Assembly: GCA_039587535.1 (NCBI GenBank)
Contig: JBDHIF010000003.1
Span: 62,001-126,000 of the forward strand
DNA length: 64,000 nucleotides
Reading direction: 5' to 3'
From: JAWLHJ01 sp039587535
GTDB taxonomy: Bacteria; Gemmatimonadota; Gemmatimonadetes; Longimicrobiales; Gaopeijiaceae
Below, one piece after another: positions 33,659 to 43,399 of this stretch. The notes under the pieces are model-generated. The model did not search any database. It was given only the letters and a program-made list of their open reading frames with translations, and was not told the origin of the DNA. Position 1 is the stretch's first letter. Every line of letters begins with the position of its first letter. Position numbers and translations under genes: made by a program.

Positions 33659-34726
33659 CTACCGCGGAGTGAAATCCGTGTCCGCGCCGATTCGCCGTAC
33701 GAAGGCTGCGATGAGCTCGGCCGCCTTGAATAGGTCGTCCAGGCTGACGACCTCGTTGGGCGAATGCATGTACCGGTTCGGAATGGAGATGAGGCCGGTT
33801 GGAACCCCTCTCCGGGTGAGGTGGATGCCGTCCGCGTCCGTACGCGTAGCGGAGGGTGAAGCCTGGATGGTAAAGGAGATCTCCTCCGCCTCCGCGGTAC
33901 TCGCCAGCGCCTCGAAGACCCCGTTGTGCGACGCCGAGCCCCGGCTGAGGACGGGTCCGCCACCCAGCTCGTGCTCGCCGAGCTCCTTCTTCTCCACGTC
34001 CGGCACGTCCGTGCTGAACGTGACGTCCACCACGAGAGCCAGGTCCGGTTCGAGTGCGTAGGCGCTGGTACGGGCTCCGCCACCGGAGTGCCCGATCTCT
34101 TCCTGCACCGTGGCCACAGCCGTCGTCGTGACGAACGGGGGCTCGCCCGAGAGCCTCCGCAGCGCCTCCAGCACCACGAAAGCGCCGATGCGGTTGTCGA
34201 TGGCGCGGCTGGCGATACGGTCTCCCGCCAGCCGGGCCATGGACTGGGCGATGACCATCGGGTCTCCCACCCGAACCCCCGCGGCGATCACCTCGTCCCG
34301 CGATCCCGCGCCGATGTCCACCCAGAGGTTCTTGATCTTGGATGCCTGCTTCCGGTCGTCGGAGCTCATGAGATGGATGGCCTTCTTACCCACCACGCCG
34401 GTGACATCGCCGGCCTTCGACAGGATCGTCACCCGCTGCCCCACCAGCACCTGAGGATCCCAGCCACCGATGGTGTCGACGTACAGGTAACCGTCCTCAT
34501 CGACGTGCGTTACCTGCAGACCGATCTCGTCGATGTGGCCGGCAAGCATCACGCGCCGATCGCCCTTGCCTCGAACCGTCGCGTAGGAGTTCCCGCTCAC
34601 GTCCACTGTGACGTCGCCGGCAAACGTTTCGGCCTCCTGACGCCAGACCCGTGCGGCCCGGACTTCGAAGCCAGAGGGTCCCGGCGCGTCCAGGAGGCGC
34701 TCGAGAAAGGAGATTTCGTGTGTCAT
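33659..34726 (-). CDS. M42-family aminopeptidase
   Basis: The 355-aa cytoplasmic metallo-aminopeptidase is of the tetrahedral M42 family (TET/glutamyl aminopeptidase). The metal ligands and catalytic residues are all visible: MLAGHIDEIGLQ, RAIDNRIGAFVV, VQEEIGHSGGGA, LVVDVTFSTDVP and RYMHSPNEVV. The PA insert appears near residues 90-150. These enzymes form large dodecamers that degrade peptides from proteolysis. The start MTHEISFLERLLDAPGPSGFE fits the family exactly. Confidence 0.94.
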   Translation of the reverse strand: MTHEISFLERLLDAPGPSGFEVRAARVWRQEAETFAGDVTVDVSGNSYATVRGKGDRRVMLAGHIDEIGLQVTHVDEDGYLYVDTIGGWDPQVLVGQRVTILSKAGDVTGVVGKKAIHLMSSDDRKQASKIKNLWVDIGAGSRDEVIAAGVRVGDPMVIAQSMARLAGDRIASRAIDNRIGAFVVLEALRRLSGEPPFVTTTAVATVQEEIGHSGGGARTSAYALEPDLALVVDVTFSTDVPDVEKKELGEHELGGGPVLSRGSASHNGVFEALASTAEAEEISFTIQASPSATRTDADGIHLTRRGVPTGLISIPNRYMHSPNEVVSLDDLFKAAELIAAFVRRIGADTDFTPR

Positions 34727-34823
34727 GGCCGGAAGCTACCCGCAGAGTAGGCGCGGGTCCACGGCAGCTCGGGTCTCATGCGGAAGGGTCACGGCCCGCG
34801 CCCCCAGGAGCCCTAACGGCGGG

Positions 34824-35348
34824 TCATCGCTCGTCCAGCGGTACCTCGATCCCTTTGGACGGATCGAGATCCCCAACGATCGGCTCGACGCCGTCTCCAG
34901 CATGCGAACCGGGCGCACCTCCGAAGCCGGAGGCGAATCCCTGGCGACCGCCGAAGGTGACGACCCGGATCGTGCCCTGCTCGATCTGCCGCTCCAGGCT
35001 CCGCCTCATCCGCTGCTGAATCCACCGCCGGCTGAAGGGCACCAGCAGGGCGAACCCTACCAAGTCCGTGAGGACGCCGGGCGTAAGCAGAAACGCGCCA
35101 CCCACCAGCACGCAGAGCCCGTCGAACAGCGCCTGGCCCGGAAGCTGTCCGCCGGAGAGCTCGCTCTGAAAGCGGAAGAACACCCGCACCCCCTCGGCAC
35201 GGGCCAACCAGGCGCCCGCCGCGCCCGTGAGCAGCACGAGCCCCACCGTGGGGAGAAGACCCACAACCCTCCCCAGCTGTATAAGTAGCACGAGCTCCAG
35301 AATGGGCACGAGCACGAAGAGCAGGAACAACCGGCCGAACAGGTTCAT
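34824..35348 (-). CDS. fxsA: FxsA-family membrane protein
   Basis: The 174-aa membrane protein has the FxsA pattern: an N-terminal helix (LFLLFVLVPILELVLLIQLG), a second helix with VGLVLLTGAAGAWLAR, and a third hydrophobic region (GAFLLTPGVLTDLVGFALLV). A cytoplasmic tail of about 70 residues is rich in Gly and Asp. In E. coli FxsA relieves phage T7 exclusion when overproduced; the normal role is unknown. The ATG at MNLFGRLF begins the first helix; an in-frame extension of 20 residues is not part of the family. Confidence 0.9.
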   Translation of the reverse strand: MNLFGRLFLLFVLVPILELVLLIQLGRVVGLLPTVGLVLLTGAAGAWLARAEGVRVFFRFQSELSGGQLPGQALFDGLCVLVGGAFLLTPGVLTDLVGFALLVPFSRRWIQQRMRRSLERQIEQGTIRVVTFGGRQGFASGFGGAPGSHAGDGVEPIVGDLDPSKGIEVPLDER

Positions 35349-35521
35349 GCAGGCTGCTACCGGATGGACGGGGAGGGGGTTCCTGCACCGCCCCCGTACC
35401 CTCCGCACGCTCCTGCCTTGAAGCCACCTGTCTGCGCCATCACCTTACCGCTTGCGGATCGCCGCCGCCCCCTCGGGGTAGGGGCGTCCACACACTCATC
35501 CCATCGCGATGCGAGATCAGC

Positions 35522-36757
35522 ATGGAGCAGACCTACTTCCGCAAGGGCTTCGGACTCAAGAAGGAGCTCCGCCCCCTCATCGACGCGGAGTACCAGTCCG
35601 GCCTCGTAGAGCGCATCCGCTCGCGGGGGTATCGGGACGAGTTCGGCGACGTCACGGTGCGGCTGGCCCAGGAGTTCGGCTTCTGCTACGGGGTGGACCG
35701 GGCGGTGGATTACGCCTACGAGACCGTCCACAAGTTCCCGGACAAGCGGATCTTCCTCGTGGGTGAGATCATCCACAACCCGCACGTGAATCAGCGGATG
35801 ACGGACATGGGCATCCGCTTCATCTACCCCGGTGAAGACGGCACCTTCGATTTCTCGGATGTGACCTCCGAAGACGTCGTCATCATGCCCGCATTCGGCG
35901 TGACGCTGCATGACTTCGAGACGCTGCGGGGCATAGGGTGCATCCTCGTCGACACCACCTGCGGATCCGTGCTCCACGTCTGGAAGCGGGTGGAGAGCTA
36001 CGCGAAGGACGGGTTCACGGCGCTCATTCACGGGAAGTACACGCACGAGGAATCACGAGCCACGGCGTCCCAGGTCAACAAGCACGAGCAGGGCACGTAC
36101 ATCATCGTGAGGGACATGGACGAAGCCAGCCTGGTCTTCGACTACATCGCGGAACGACCCGGGCACCTATCTCGCGAAGCGTTCATGGATCACTTCGCCA
36201 ACAAGGCGTCCCCGGGCTTCGACCCCGATGTGGACCTGGAAAAGGTCGGGGTGGCGAACCAGACCACCATGTTGGCCAAGGAGTCGCTGGCCATCGGCAT
36301 GAAGGTGCACGAAGCCATGGTAGAGCGGTTCGGTGAGGAGCATGCGGCCGAGCACTTCCGTTCCTTCGGCACCATCTGCTCGGCCACCCAAGAGCGCCAG
36401 GACGCGGTCGCGGAGATGATGAAGGATCCCCCCGACGTCATGCTGGTCATCGGGGGATACAACTCCTCCAACACCAACCACCTGGCGCATCTGTGCAGGC
36501 AGCACACCCGGACGTTCCACGTGGAGGACGCCGCCTGCATCGACGTCGAGGCCGGGACCATCCGGCACAAGCCGGTGCTGGACCCGTCCGCGGAGGAGCT
36601 CGTGGAGGATGTCTGGCTGCCCGACGGCCCCTTCGAGCTAGGGCTCACCGCCGGAGCTTCCACACCGAACAACAAGATCGGCGAAGCGCTCGTACGCGTG
36701 CTCAGCATTCGAGGCATCGAGCTGAACCCGGACCGTTCCGAGGCCCTTCCGGTCTAG
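35522..36757 (+). CDS. ispH: 4-hydroxy-3-methylbut-2-enyl diphosphate reductase
   Basis: The 411-aa enzyme makes IPP and DMAPP in the last step of the MEP isoprenoid pathway. The three cluster-binding cysteines lie in GFCYGVDRAV, DTTCGSVLHVW and GTICSATQERQ. Substrate histidines are in IIHNPHVNQ and IHGKYTHEE. At about 410 aa it matches the longer cyanobacterial/plant-type IspH, not the 316-aa E. coli form. It is transcribed alone between leftward neighbours. Confidence 0.95.
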   Translation: MEQTYFRKGFGLKKELRPLIDAEYQSGLVERIRSRGYRDEFGDVTVRLAQEFGFCYGVDRAVDYAYETVHKFPDKRIFLVGEIIHNPHVNQRMTDMGIRFIYPGEDGTFDFSDVTSEDVVIMPAFGVTLHDFETLRGIGCILVDTTCGSVLHVWKRVESYAKDGFTALIHGKYTHEESRATASQVNKHEQGTYIIVRDMDEASLVFDYIAERPGHLSREAFMDHFANKASPGFDPDVDLEKVGVANQTTMLAKESLAIGMKVHEAMVERFGEEHAAEHFRSFGTICSATQERQDAVAEMMKDPPDVMLVIGGYNSSNTNHLAHLCRQHTRTFHVEDAACIDVEAGTIRHKPVLDPSAEELVEDVWLPDGPFELGLTAGASTPNNKIGEALVRVLSIRGIELNPDRSEALPV

Positions 36758-36802
36758 GCGCCCCCTTCGAGCGGAGCCCGGAGTAAGAGCCGAGAGACCC
36801 CG

Positions 36803-37306
36803 CTAGAGGTCAGTCTCGGCGATCCCGCGACCCAGCTCTCGGAGCAGTGTGCGCAGCTGCCGTCGGTCGCTCGGCTCCACATGCCGCGTCAGGTGCTCGA
36901 TGAACTCGGCGTGTCCCTGGAAGACTCCATCCACGAGGCCGCGGCCGTCCGCCGTGAGCTTCGCCTGGACGACCCGGCGGTCGTCCTTCGACCGCTCCCG
37001 GTAAACGAGACCCTGCTGCTCCAGACGGTCCATCACGTACGTGACGTTGCCGCCGGTCACAAGCAGTTTGTCCGCCAGATCGCCCAGGGAGAGCGGCCCC
37101 AGGTGATACAGTGCTTCCAGCACCCCGAACTGCGGGGTCGTGAGCCCATACTCGTGGATCTTGCAGGAAACGGCTTTCGCGAAGCTCGAGTAGCACCGAG
37201 CCAGGGCGATCCATAGTCGAAGTGCTTCCTCCTGCCCCGGCGTCCACTCGCGCGGAGCAGGTTGATCGAGGTCGGGTGCGTCCGCCGCGGTCTCGGCTTC
37301 TTCCAT
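36803..37306 (-). CDS. MarR-family transcriptional regulator
   Basis: The 167-aa dimeric winged-helix repressor has its recognition helix in LGDLADKLLVTGGNVTYVMDRL and a wing RERSKDDRRVVQAKLTADG. The flanking helices that make the dimer (EEALRLWIALARCYSSFAKA and the last 35 residues) are present. It may sense a small ligand. It lies 55 nt downstream of the dihydrolipoyl dehydrogenase gene in the same direction, so the two may be cotranscribed. The ATG has AGGA 5 nt upstream. Confidence 0.9.
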   Translation of the reverse strand: MEEAETAADAPDLDQPAPREWTPGQEEALRLWIALARCYSSFAKAVSCKIHEYGLTTPQFGVLEALYHLGPLSLGDLADKLLVTGGNVTYVMDRLEQQGLVYRERSKDDRRVVQAKLTADGRGLVDGVFQGHAEFIEHLTRHVEPSDRRQLRTLLRELGRGIAETDL

Positions 37307-37361
37307 TCGTTCCTGGCAGGTCGCTGTAGGAGGGGCGCTGCGGAGGAGCCGCCCAGACGTG

Positions 37362-38774
37362 CTAGATGTGGATGGGCCGGCCCAGGGCGGCGAGCGCACC
37401 CTCTGCCACACCTTCGGACAGGGTGGGGTGCGGATGCATGGCCTTCTCCATCTCTTCGACGGTGGACTCCAGGTGGCGACCCACGACGAACTCGGCGATG
37501 AGCTCGGTCGCATGCGGGCCGACGATGTGGGCCCCCAGGATCTCGGAGTACTTCTTGTCGCGGATCACCTTGATGAAGCCCTCGGCGTGCCCGGACGCCA
37601 CCGCGCGACCAACGCCGACCCAGGGGAACTTGCCCACCTGGATGTCGTGGCCCTGTTCCTTGGCCTGCTCCTCGGTGAGCCCCACCGACGCTACCTCGGG
37701 GTGGCAGTAGGTGCAGTTCGGCACGTTGTCGTAGTCGATGGTGTGGTGTCCCTCGCCGGCGATGTGCTCGACGCAAACGATGCCCTCGTGGCTGGCCTTG
37801 TGGGCTAGCAGCTGATGTCCGGCGACATCCCCCACGGCGTAGACGCCATCCACGTTGGTTCGGAGGTGGGCGTCCACGACGATGAAGCCGCGGTCGTCCA
37901 CCTTCACGCCCGCCGACTCGAGGCCCAGGTCCTCGGAGTTGGGCACGCGACCCACGGCGGAGAGGACGTAGTCGACGTCGATCGTCTGGTCCTCGCCCTT
38001 GGCGTCGGTGAAGGTGACGGTCACCCCATCGGCCTTCACGTCGGCTTTCTGGAAGCGAGCGCCGGTGTGGATATCCATGCCCCGCTTCTTGTACGTCCGC
38101 TCCATGAACTTCGAGACCTCGGCATCCTCGAGCGGAAGGATCCGGTCAAGAGCCTCCACGATGGTCACCTCGGTACCGTAGGACGCATACACATCGGCGA
38201 ACTCCATACCGATCGCGCCGGCGCCCACGATGAACAGAGACCCGGGCGCCTCCTTCTGCATCAGAGCCCCGGTGGAGGACCAGATCCGCTCTTCGTCGAT
38301 CTTCAGCACCGGGAGATCGCGCGGCCGGGAGCCGGTGGCGATGATCACGTTGTCGGCCTCGTAGGAGGACCGCTTGCCGTCGGCCCCCTCCACCTCGACC
38401 TTCCCCTTGCCCTTCAGGCGACCGAACCCTTCGAGGTGGGTCACCTTGTTCTTCTTGAAGAGCATCCCGATGCCGTTCCGCATCTGGTCGGCCACCCGGC
38501 GGCTCCGCTCCTGAGCGGGGCCGAGGTCGAACGTCAGATCCTTCGCGACGATCCCGTGCCGCTCACCTTCCTTCATCTCATTGACCAGCAGCGCGCTGGT
38601 GAGCATCGCCTTGGTGGGGATGCATCCGATGTTGAGGCAGACCCCGCCGAGGTGCTGGTCCTCCACACACGCGACCTTCAGACCGAGCTGGGAGGCACGG
38701 ATGGCCGCGACGTAGCCGCCAGGACCACCGCCGATCACGATCAGGTCGAAACGCTCGCCATTCTTGCCAGCCAC
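37362..38774 (-). CDS. lpdA: Dihydrolipoyl dehydrogenase (E3)
   Basis: The 470-aa flavoprotein reoxidises dihydrolipoyl groups of the 2-oxoacid dehydrogenase complexes, passing electrons to NAD+. It has the FAD motif IVIGGGPGGYVAAIRASQLG, the redox-active disulfide GGVCLNIGCIPTK, the NAD motif IVGAGAIGMEFADVYASYG, the second FAD contact VYAVGDVAGHQ, and the active-site pair MHPHPTLSE. The start is a GTG with AGGA 6 nt upstream. The pdhA-pdhB-pdhC genes are about 3.3 kb away, so E3 is separately expressed and may serve other complexes too. Confidence 0.96.
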   Translation of the reverse strand: MAGKNGERFDLIVIGGGPGGYVAAIRASQLGLKVACVEDQHLGGVCLNIGCIPTKAMLTSALLVNEMKEGERHGIVAKDLTFDLGPAQERSRRVADQMRNGIGMLFKKNKVTHLEGFGRLKGKGKVEVEGADGKRSSYEADNVIIATGSRPRDLPVLKIDEERIWSSTGALMQKEAPGSLFIVGAGAIGMEFADVYASYGTEVTIVEALDRILPLEDAEVSKFMERTYKKRGMDIHTGARFQKADVKADGVTVTFTDAKGEDQTIDVDYVLSAVGRVPNSEDLGLESAGVKVDDRGFIVVDAHLRTNVDGVYAVGDVAGHQLLAHKASHEGIVCVEHIAGEGHHTIDYDNVPNCTYCHPEVASVGLTEEQAKEQGHDIQVGKFPWVGVGRAVASGHAEGFIKVIRDKKYSEILGAHIVGPHATELIAEFVVGRHLESTVEEMEKAMHPHPTLSEGVAEGALAALGRPIHI

Positions 38775-38890
38775 GCGGGTTCCTCTCTCTCTCGAAGGGG
38801 CGGAACGCCCCGAAGGTTTCGAAGGGACTATGGAGTCTACGAAGGTAGAGCCGGCGCCATTGGGGGTAAAGTAACCCGGGGCGAGGGCGG

Positions 38891-39994
38891 ATGAAGCCTC
38901 TTCGCGTGGGCTTCGTCGTGCAGGGTGAGGGGCGGGGGCACATGACCCAGGCCCTGGCCCTCGCGGGCTTTCTGAAGGACGCCGGACACCGGGTTGAGCG
39001 TGTGTGGGTAGGGGCAAGCCCGTTCCGCACGGTGCCCTCGTATTTCGTGGAGGGCATGGACGCGCCGGTGGAGACCTTCGACGCGCCCGTACAGGTCCCG
39101 GACCGCAGGGGGATAGGGGTATCGCGGGTGGCGACGGCCACGGACGTGATGCGTCGACTTCCCTCCTTCGTCCGGGCGGGTCGCCGAATCCACGAGGGCA
39201 CCAGAGAGCTGGACATCGTGGTGAATGTCCTCGACATCGTGGCAGCGCTCGCCAGAGTGCTGCACCGTAGCCGGGTGCCCCATCTTTCCGTTGCCCACAA
39301 CTACATCTTCCTGCATCCGGAGCTCCATCCACTCCCCGGCGCCGAATGGGCACGGAACTCCGTCCTCGGGTGGACCCGGGCTACCTCCACGCGATCTCGA
39401 CTCCGGCTCGCCCTGTCGTTCGTGCCCAGGATGCCGGTGCCGTCCGAGCGGCTGGTCGTGGTTCCCCCCCTCCTCCGAGAGGGGCTGGACGGCATCCAGA
39501 GGAGCGACGATGGCTTCCTTCTGGCGTACGCCCTGAACGCCGGGTACGGCGACCTGCTCGCGGACTGGCACCGCGGGCGACCGGACATCCGAGTCCGATG
39601 TTACCTCGAAGGGGGGGCGGAGGCACTCTCTACCCCGCCTCCGGGTGGCTTCGAGGTGCGAGATCTCGACCAGCAAGCGTTCCTCCATGATCTCGGCCGG
39701 TGCCGCGCGTTCGTGGGATCGGCGGGCTTCGAGTCACTCTGCGAGGCCTACTACCTGGGCAAGCCCGTTCTGGCGGTGCCCGCACGCGGCCAATTCGAGC
39801 AAAGCCTCAATGCCTGGGACGCGGAGCGGCACGGCGTAGCCCGGGCCGGAAGCTACGATGATCTGGACCGCTTCTGGGACGAGCACCGTGCGCCCAACGC
39901 AGCAGCCGTGCGGGCGTTCCAGGCGTGGGTGGAAGCCGCGCCCGAGCATCATGTCCGGGCAGTGGAATGGGTCGCCGCCGGGGACTCGAGCTGA
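38891..39994 (+). CDS. Glycosyltransferase family protein
   Basis: The 367-aa protein has a GT-B-like fold. The N-terminal domain starts VGFVVQGEGRGHMTQALALAGFL, a glycine-rich loop as in MurG/GT1-type enzymes. The C-terminal domain contains FVGSAGFESLCEAYYLGKPVLAVP, the nucleotide-sugar binding motif of this superfamily. The donor and acceptor are unknown. The following GNAT-like gene starts about 30 nt downstream, suggesting a two-gene unit for modifying an envelope component. Confidence 0.82.
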   Translation: MKPLRVGFVVQGEGRGHMTQALALAGFLKDAGHRVERVWVGASPFRTVPSYFVEGMDAPVETFDAPVQVPDRRGIGVSRVATATDVMRRLPSFVRAGRRIHEGTRELDIVVNVLDIVAALARVLHRSRVPHLSVAHNYIFLHPELHPLPGAEWARNSVLGWTRATSTRSRLRLALSFVPRMPVPSERLVVVPPLLREGLDGIQRSDDGFLLAYALNAGYGDLLADWHRGRPDIRVRCYLEGGAEALSTPPPGGFEVRDLDQQAFLHDLGRCRAFVGSAGFESLCEAYYLGKPVLAVPARGQFEQSLNAWDAERHGVARAGSYDDLDRFWDEHRAPNAAAVRAFQAWVEAAPEHHVRAVEWVAAGDSS

Positions 39995-40025
39995 TGGGCG
40001 AGGGAGGCCCTGCGGAGCGCATGCG

Positions 40026-41153
40026 ATGGTGAGGGTGGAACGGGTCGAGGGCCGACGGGGCGTCGCCCGCTTCGTGGACGTGGCGTGGAAAGTCCAATCC
40101 GGAAGAGGAACGCCTTGGATCCCGCCGCTGAGAGCCGTGGTGCGGGACCTTCTCGACGAGAAGCGGAATCCGTTCTACCGCAACGCCGAGCGCGCGCTCT
40201 TCGTGGGGTATCGAGACGGGCGGCCCGTGGGCCGAGTGGCAGCCTTGGAGAACCGTTGGCACAATGAGCATCACGACGACCGCACGGGGTTCTTCGGCTT
40301 CTTCGAATGCGAGGACGACCCCGAAGCAGCCCGAACCCTACTGCGTGAGGCAGAGTCGTGGCTGCGTGGTCGAGGACTCCTCTCCGCCCGCGGGCCCGTC
40401 AACCCCTCCATGAACCACGAGTCGGGCTTGCTGGTGGACGGATTCGAGCACCGGCCGGTGATCATGACGCCGTGGAATCCCCCCTATTACGGCGCCCTCC
40501 TCGATGGCGATGGGTACCAGAAGGCGAAGGATCTGCTCGGATACTGGATTCCCGCCGGGGATCGACTCGCCGTGCCCGACCGGGTCGGGCGGTTGGCGGA
40601 GCGAGCTCGGCGGAAGAGCGGAATCGTGTTCCGTGAGCTCGACGTAACGACGCTGCAAGACGAAGCGCGCCGCGTGCTTCGGCTGTACACCGATGCCTGG
40701 GCGGGAAACTGGGGTTTCACACCACCCAGCTGGGAGGAGTTCTGGCACACGGCCAGGGATCTCAAGGCCGTGCTGCCAGAGGGCCTCTCATTCGTGGCGG
40801 AGGCGGACGGCGAGGTGGTTGGCTTCATGATGATCGCCCACGACGTCAACGACGTCCTGCGTAGGATGCCATCCGGCCGACTCTGGCCCTGGAACATCCT
40901 GCGTCTCGTACGGGGCGTGAAGAAGGTGCTCCGGGGAAGGGTGGTGCTCCTGGGCCTCAAGACCGATTACCGGAATCGGGGCCTCTTCCCACTCTTCGCG
41001 CACGAGGCAGCCAGACGGGCGCTCGAGATGGGCGTCGAGGGCGCGGAAGCGTCCTGGCTCCTCGAAGACAACGAGGCGATCGTCGCGCCGTTGGAGGCGA
41101 TGGGTCTGGAGGCCTACCGCACCTGGCGCCTCTACGAGAAGGACCTGCTCTAG
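40026..41153 (+). CDS. GNAT-like N-acetyltransferase, YghO-type
   Basis: The 375-aa protein has a duplicated GNAT-like arrangement. The first half has RALFVGYRDGRPVGRVAALEN and RGLLSARGPVNPSMNHESG; the second has GLSFVAEADGEVVGFMMIAHD and LGLKTDYRNRGLFPLFAHEAA, the acetyl-CoA loop. ASWLLEDNEAIVAPLEAMG closes the fold, a pattern shared with YghO-like proteins. The substrate is unknown. It follows a glycosyltransferase gene in the same direction. Confidence 0.78.
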   Translation: MVRVERVEGRRGVARFVDVAWKVQSGRGTPWIPPLRAVVRDLLDEKRNPFYRNAERALFVGYRDGRPVGRVAALENRWHNEHHDDRTGFFGFFECEDDPEAARTLLREAESWLRGRGLLSARGPVNPSMNHESGLLVDGFEHRPVIMTPWNPPYYGALLDGDGYQKAKDLLGYWIPAGDRLAVPDRVGRLAERARRKSGIVFRELDVTTLQDEARRVLRLYTDAWAGNWGFTPPSWEEFWHTARDLKAVLPEGLSFVAEADGEVVGFMMIAHDVNDVLRRMPSGRLWPWNILRLVRGVKKVLRGRVVLLGLKTDYRNRGLFPLFAHEAARRALEMGVEGAEASWLLEDNEAIVAPLEAMGLEAYRTWRLYEKDLL

Positions 41154-41200
41154 AGCCCGCGGGAAACCGGACCGTCCGGCATCGCGTGATCCCGGACCGC

Positions 41201-41929
41201 TTACTGGGCCACGCCCACCAGCTCGTGGCACCCCGAGCACGTGGCCCACACTTCACCCAGGAGCTCGACTCGATCCTCATGGTCCCGCGTCGACAGGGCG
41301 GCCACACCCAGCTCGTGGAGTCGGGCCGCCAGTCGGCGGCCCTGGTCCGGATCCGCCATGCGGTTCATGTAGAGCTCCTCTCGCAAGATCTGACCGGAGA
41401 GCGCACGTGCCCCGGCCCTCCACGCGAGGTCGGAACGCGCCACGAGTGACTCCCACAGCCGCGAGGAGCCCCAAGCCAGGACACGCAGATGATCGCGGGG
41501 TGTCCGTGGGTCATCCACCCTCCCGATGGTGAATGCCGGACCCAGCCCGCTGGCCAGGTGACAGTCCCCGCAACCTCCCGCGACACCGGCAACCGCCCGC
41601 GCCAGACCGCTCCGGTCCGTGGCGCCCTCCACATCCGCGACAGTACCGAGGAAGGCGTCGTAGCCATCTCTTGCCCGTGCCGAAGACGGAGCCTCCTCAC
41701 GCCGGATGGCGACGGCGGCCTCGCGAGCCGAGTCCATGCGGCCGAATATGGCCGCTGAGCTCAAGGCGCGCGCCCGATCGAAGTGGCGGAGCATCATCGC
41801 CGAAGTCTCTGTGACACTCGGCGCCATGGCCGGATCGGTGACCGGCTGAGGTGCTCCCGAACCGGCGCATCCCAAAACCGTCGATGAGACCACAATGGAG
41901 CAGGCGAGAAGAGCGGTGCGGGTGTTCAT
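41201..41929 (-). CDS. Diheme cytochrome c lipoprotein, cytochrome c'-like length
   Basis: The 242-aa exported protein has a signal peptide with lipobox VLGC near residue 21. Two CxxCH heme motifs lie far apart: GCGDCH near residue 122 and CSGCH near residue 234, almost at the C terminus. The region between is helical (REAAVAIRREEAPSSARARD, LRVLAWGSSRLWESLVARSD). The fold is uncertain; the spacing is unlike the tandem c553 protein in the oxidase operon. It stands alone between a rightward GNAT gene and the leftward pdhC. Confidence 0.8.
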   Translation of the reverse strand: MNTRTALLACSIVVSSTVLGCAGSGAPQPVTDPAMAPSVTETSAMMLRHFDRARALSSAAIFGRMDSAREAAVAIRREEAPSSARARDGYDAFLGTVADVEGATDRSGLARAVAGVAGGCGDCHLASGLGPAFTIGRVDDPRTPRDHLRVLAWGSSRLWESLVARSDLAWRAGARALSGQILREELYMNRMADPDQGRRLAARLHELGVAALSTRDHEDRVELLGEVWATCSGCHELVGVAQ

Positions 41930-42075
41930 TGCGTTGACCTCCCATGCCGGAAACGGATGGCACCGTCAACGTACGACCCGTCAGGCACCCCCCGCCAGGG
42001 CGATTGGTGGACCGAATGCCGACCTACGCCGGCGCCGCCGGGCGGGGGCGAGCGGGAAGACCCGCCGGCTCTCTC

Positions 42076-43338
42076 CTAGACCAGGATGGCCGCCGGCTCC
42101 TCGAGCATGGCCCTGAGGGTCTGCAGATACCTCGAGCCCTGCGCGCCGTCGATCACTCGATGGTCACAGCTCATGGTGACCCTCATCCGCGGCCGCACCA
42201 CCAACTCCCCGTCCACCACCACCGGGGTCTCTTCCACACCGCCCACCGCCAGGATTCCCGCCTCGGGCGGGTTGATGATGGCCGTGAACTCGTGGATACC
42301 GAACATCCCCAGGTTCGACACCGAGAATGTCGCCCCGGTGTACTCGTCGGGCTGGAGCTTCTTCTCCCGGGCCCGTCCAGCGAGCTCACGGACTTCCGTA
42401 CCGATGGCGGCCACGCCCTTCAAGTGCGCATTACGCACGATGGGGGTGATCAGCCCATCATCGATGGCCACCGCCACTCCCAGGTGCACGGCGTTGTATC
42501 GGCGGATGAAGCCGTCGTGCCACTGGGCGTTGCACTCCGGATGGCGGGCCAGGGCAGCCGCCGTGGCTTTGAGCACGAGGTCGTTGATGGAGACCTTCTG
42601 ACCCTGGGCCTCGAGCATGGCGTTGATGCGCTTCCGGGCGTCGAGCATACGCCCCATGTCCACGTCGATCGTGAGATAGAACGTGGGTATCGGACCGATC
42701 GACTGGACCAGCCGCTTGGCAATGGCTTTCCGCATCTGAGAGACGGGGACGTCCTCGTACTCCGGGCCGGAATGGGCGAGGCCCGCCCCTGACACGCCCT
42801 TCTCCTTGGCCTCCTCCACGTCACGCTTCACCACGCGGCCACCGGGACCCGATCCCTGGACTCGACCCAGGTCGATGCCTGCGTCCTCGGCCAGCCGACG
42901 GGCCACTGGAGACGCCTTCACGCGCCCCGTGGACGCTGTGGATGGCTGCACGGCCGGGGCCTCCGCCGCTTCGGAGCCGGCCTCCGAGGGAGCTTCGTCG
43001 TCCTTCCCTTCGTCGGGTGCGCCCGCATCCTGGGCCGCTGCGGCAGGCGCCGCTCCACCGCCGCCGCCAGACACGCCCTCGACGTCCGAGACATCCTCGT
43101 CCGCATCGGCGATGACGCCGATGACGGCACCCACCGCAGCCGTGCCTCCTTCCTCCAAGAAGATCTTTCGCAACACTCCGCCGCCACGGGCCACGAGCTC
43201 CATGGTCGCCTTGTCCGTCTCGATCTCGGCCAGAATATCGCCGTTGGACACATCGTCGCCCTCGCCCTTGAGCCAACGGACGAGCTGGCCCTCCTCCATC
43301 GTCGGGCTCAGAGCCTCCATGTGAACCTTCGTTACCAT
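42076..43338 (-). CDS. pdhC: Pyruvate dehydrogenase E2 (dihydrolipoyl acetyltransferase)
   Basis: The 420-aa core enzyme transfers the acetyl group to CoA. A single lipoyl domain occupies residues 1-80, with the lipoyl-lysine in EIETDKATMELV. An Ala/Glu-rich linker follows, then the E1/E3-binding domain near residues 140-175 (KASPVARRLAEDAGIDLGRV). The catalytic domain ends with MSCDHRVIDGAQGSRYL, which contains the active-site histidine. The ATG at MVTKVHMEAL starts the lipoyl domain; extra upstream residues overlap pdhB. It is the last gene of the lipA-pdhA-pdhB-pdhC unit. Confidence 0.95.
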   Translation of the reverse strand: MVTKVHMEALSPTMEEGQLVRWLKGEGDDVSNGDILAEIETDKATMELVARGGGVLRKIFLEEGGTAAVGAVIGVIADADEDVSDVEGVSGGGGGAAPAAAAQDAGAPDEGKDDEAPSEAGSEAAEAPAVQPSTASTGRVKASPVARRLAEDAGIDLGRVQGSGPGGRVVKRDVEEAKEKGVSGAGLAHSGPEYEDVPVSQMRKAIAKRLVQSIGPIPTFYLTIDVDMGRMLDARKRINAMLEAQGQKVSINDLVLKATAAALARHPECNAQWHDGFIRRYNAVHLGVAVAIDDGLITPIVRNAHLKGVAAIGTEVRELAGRAREKKLQPDEYTGATFSVSNLGMFGIHEFTAIINPPEAGILAVGGVEETPVVVDGELVVRPRMRVTMSCDHRVIDGAQGSRYLQTLRAMLEEPAAILV

Positions 43339-43399
43339 GTTGCTGTCTCGCTCTGGAATCGGGCGCCGCTTGGGCGGTCCAGGTGTCAGGGGGTGGGGG

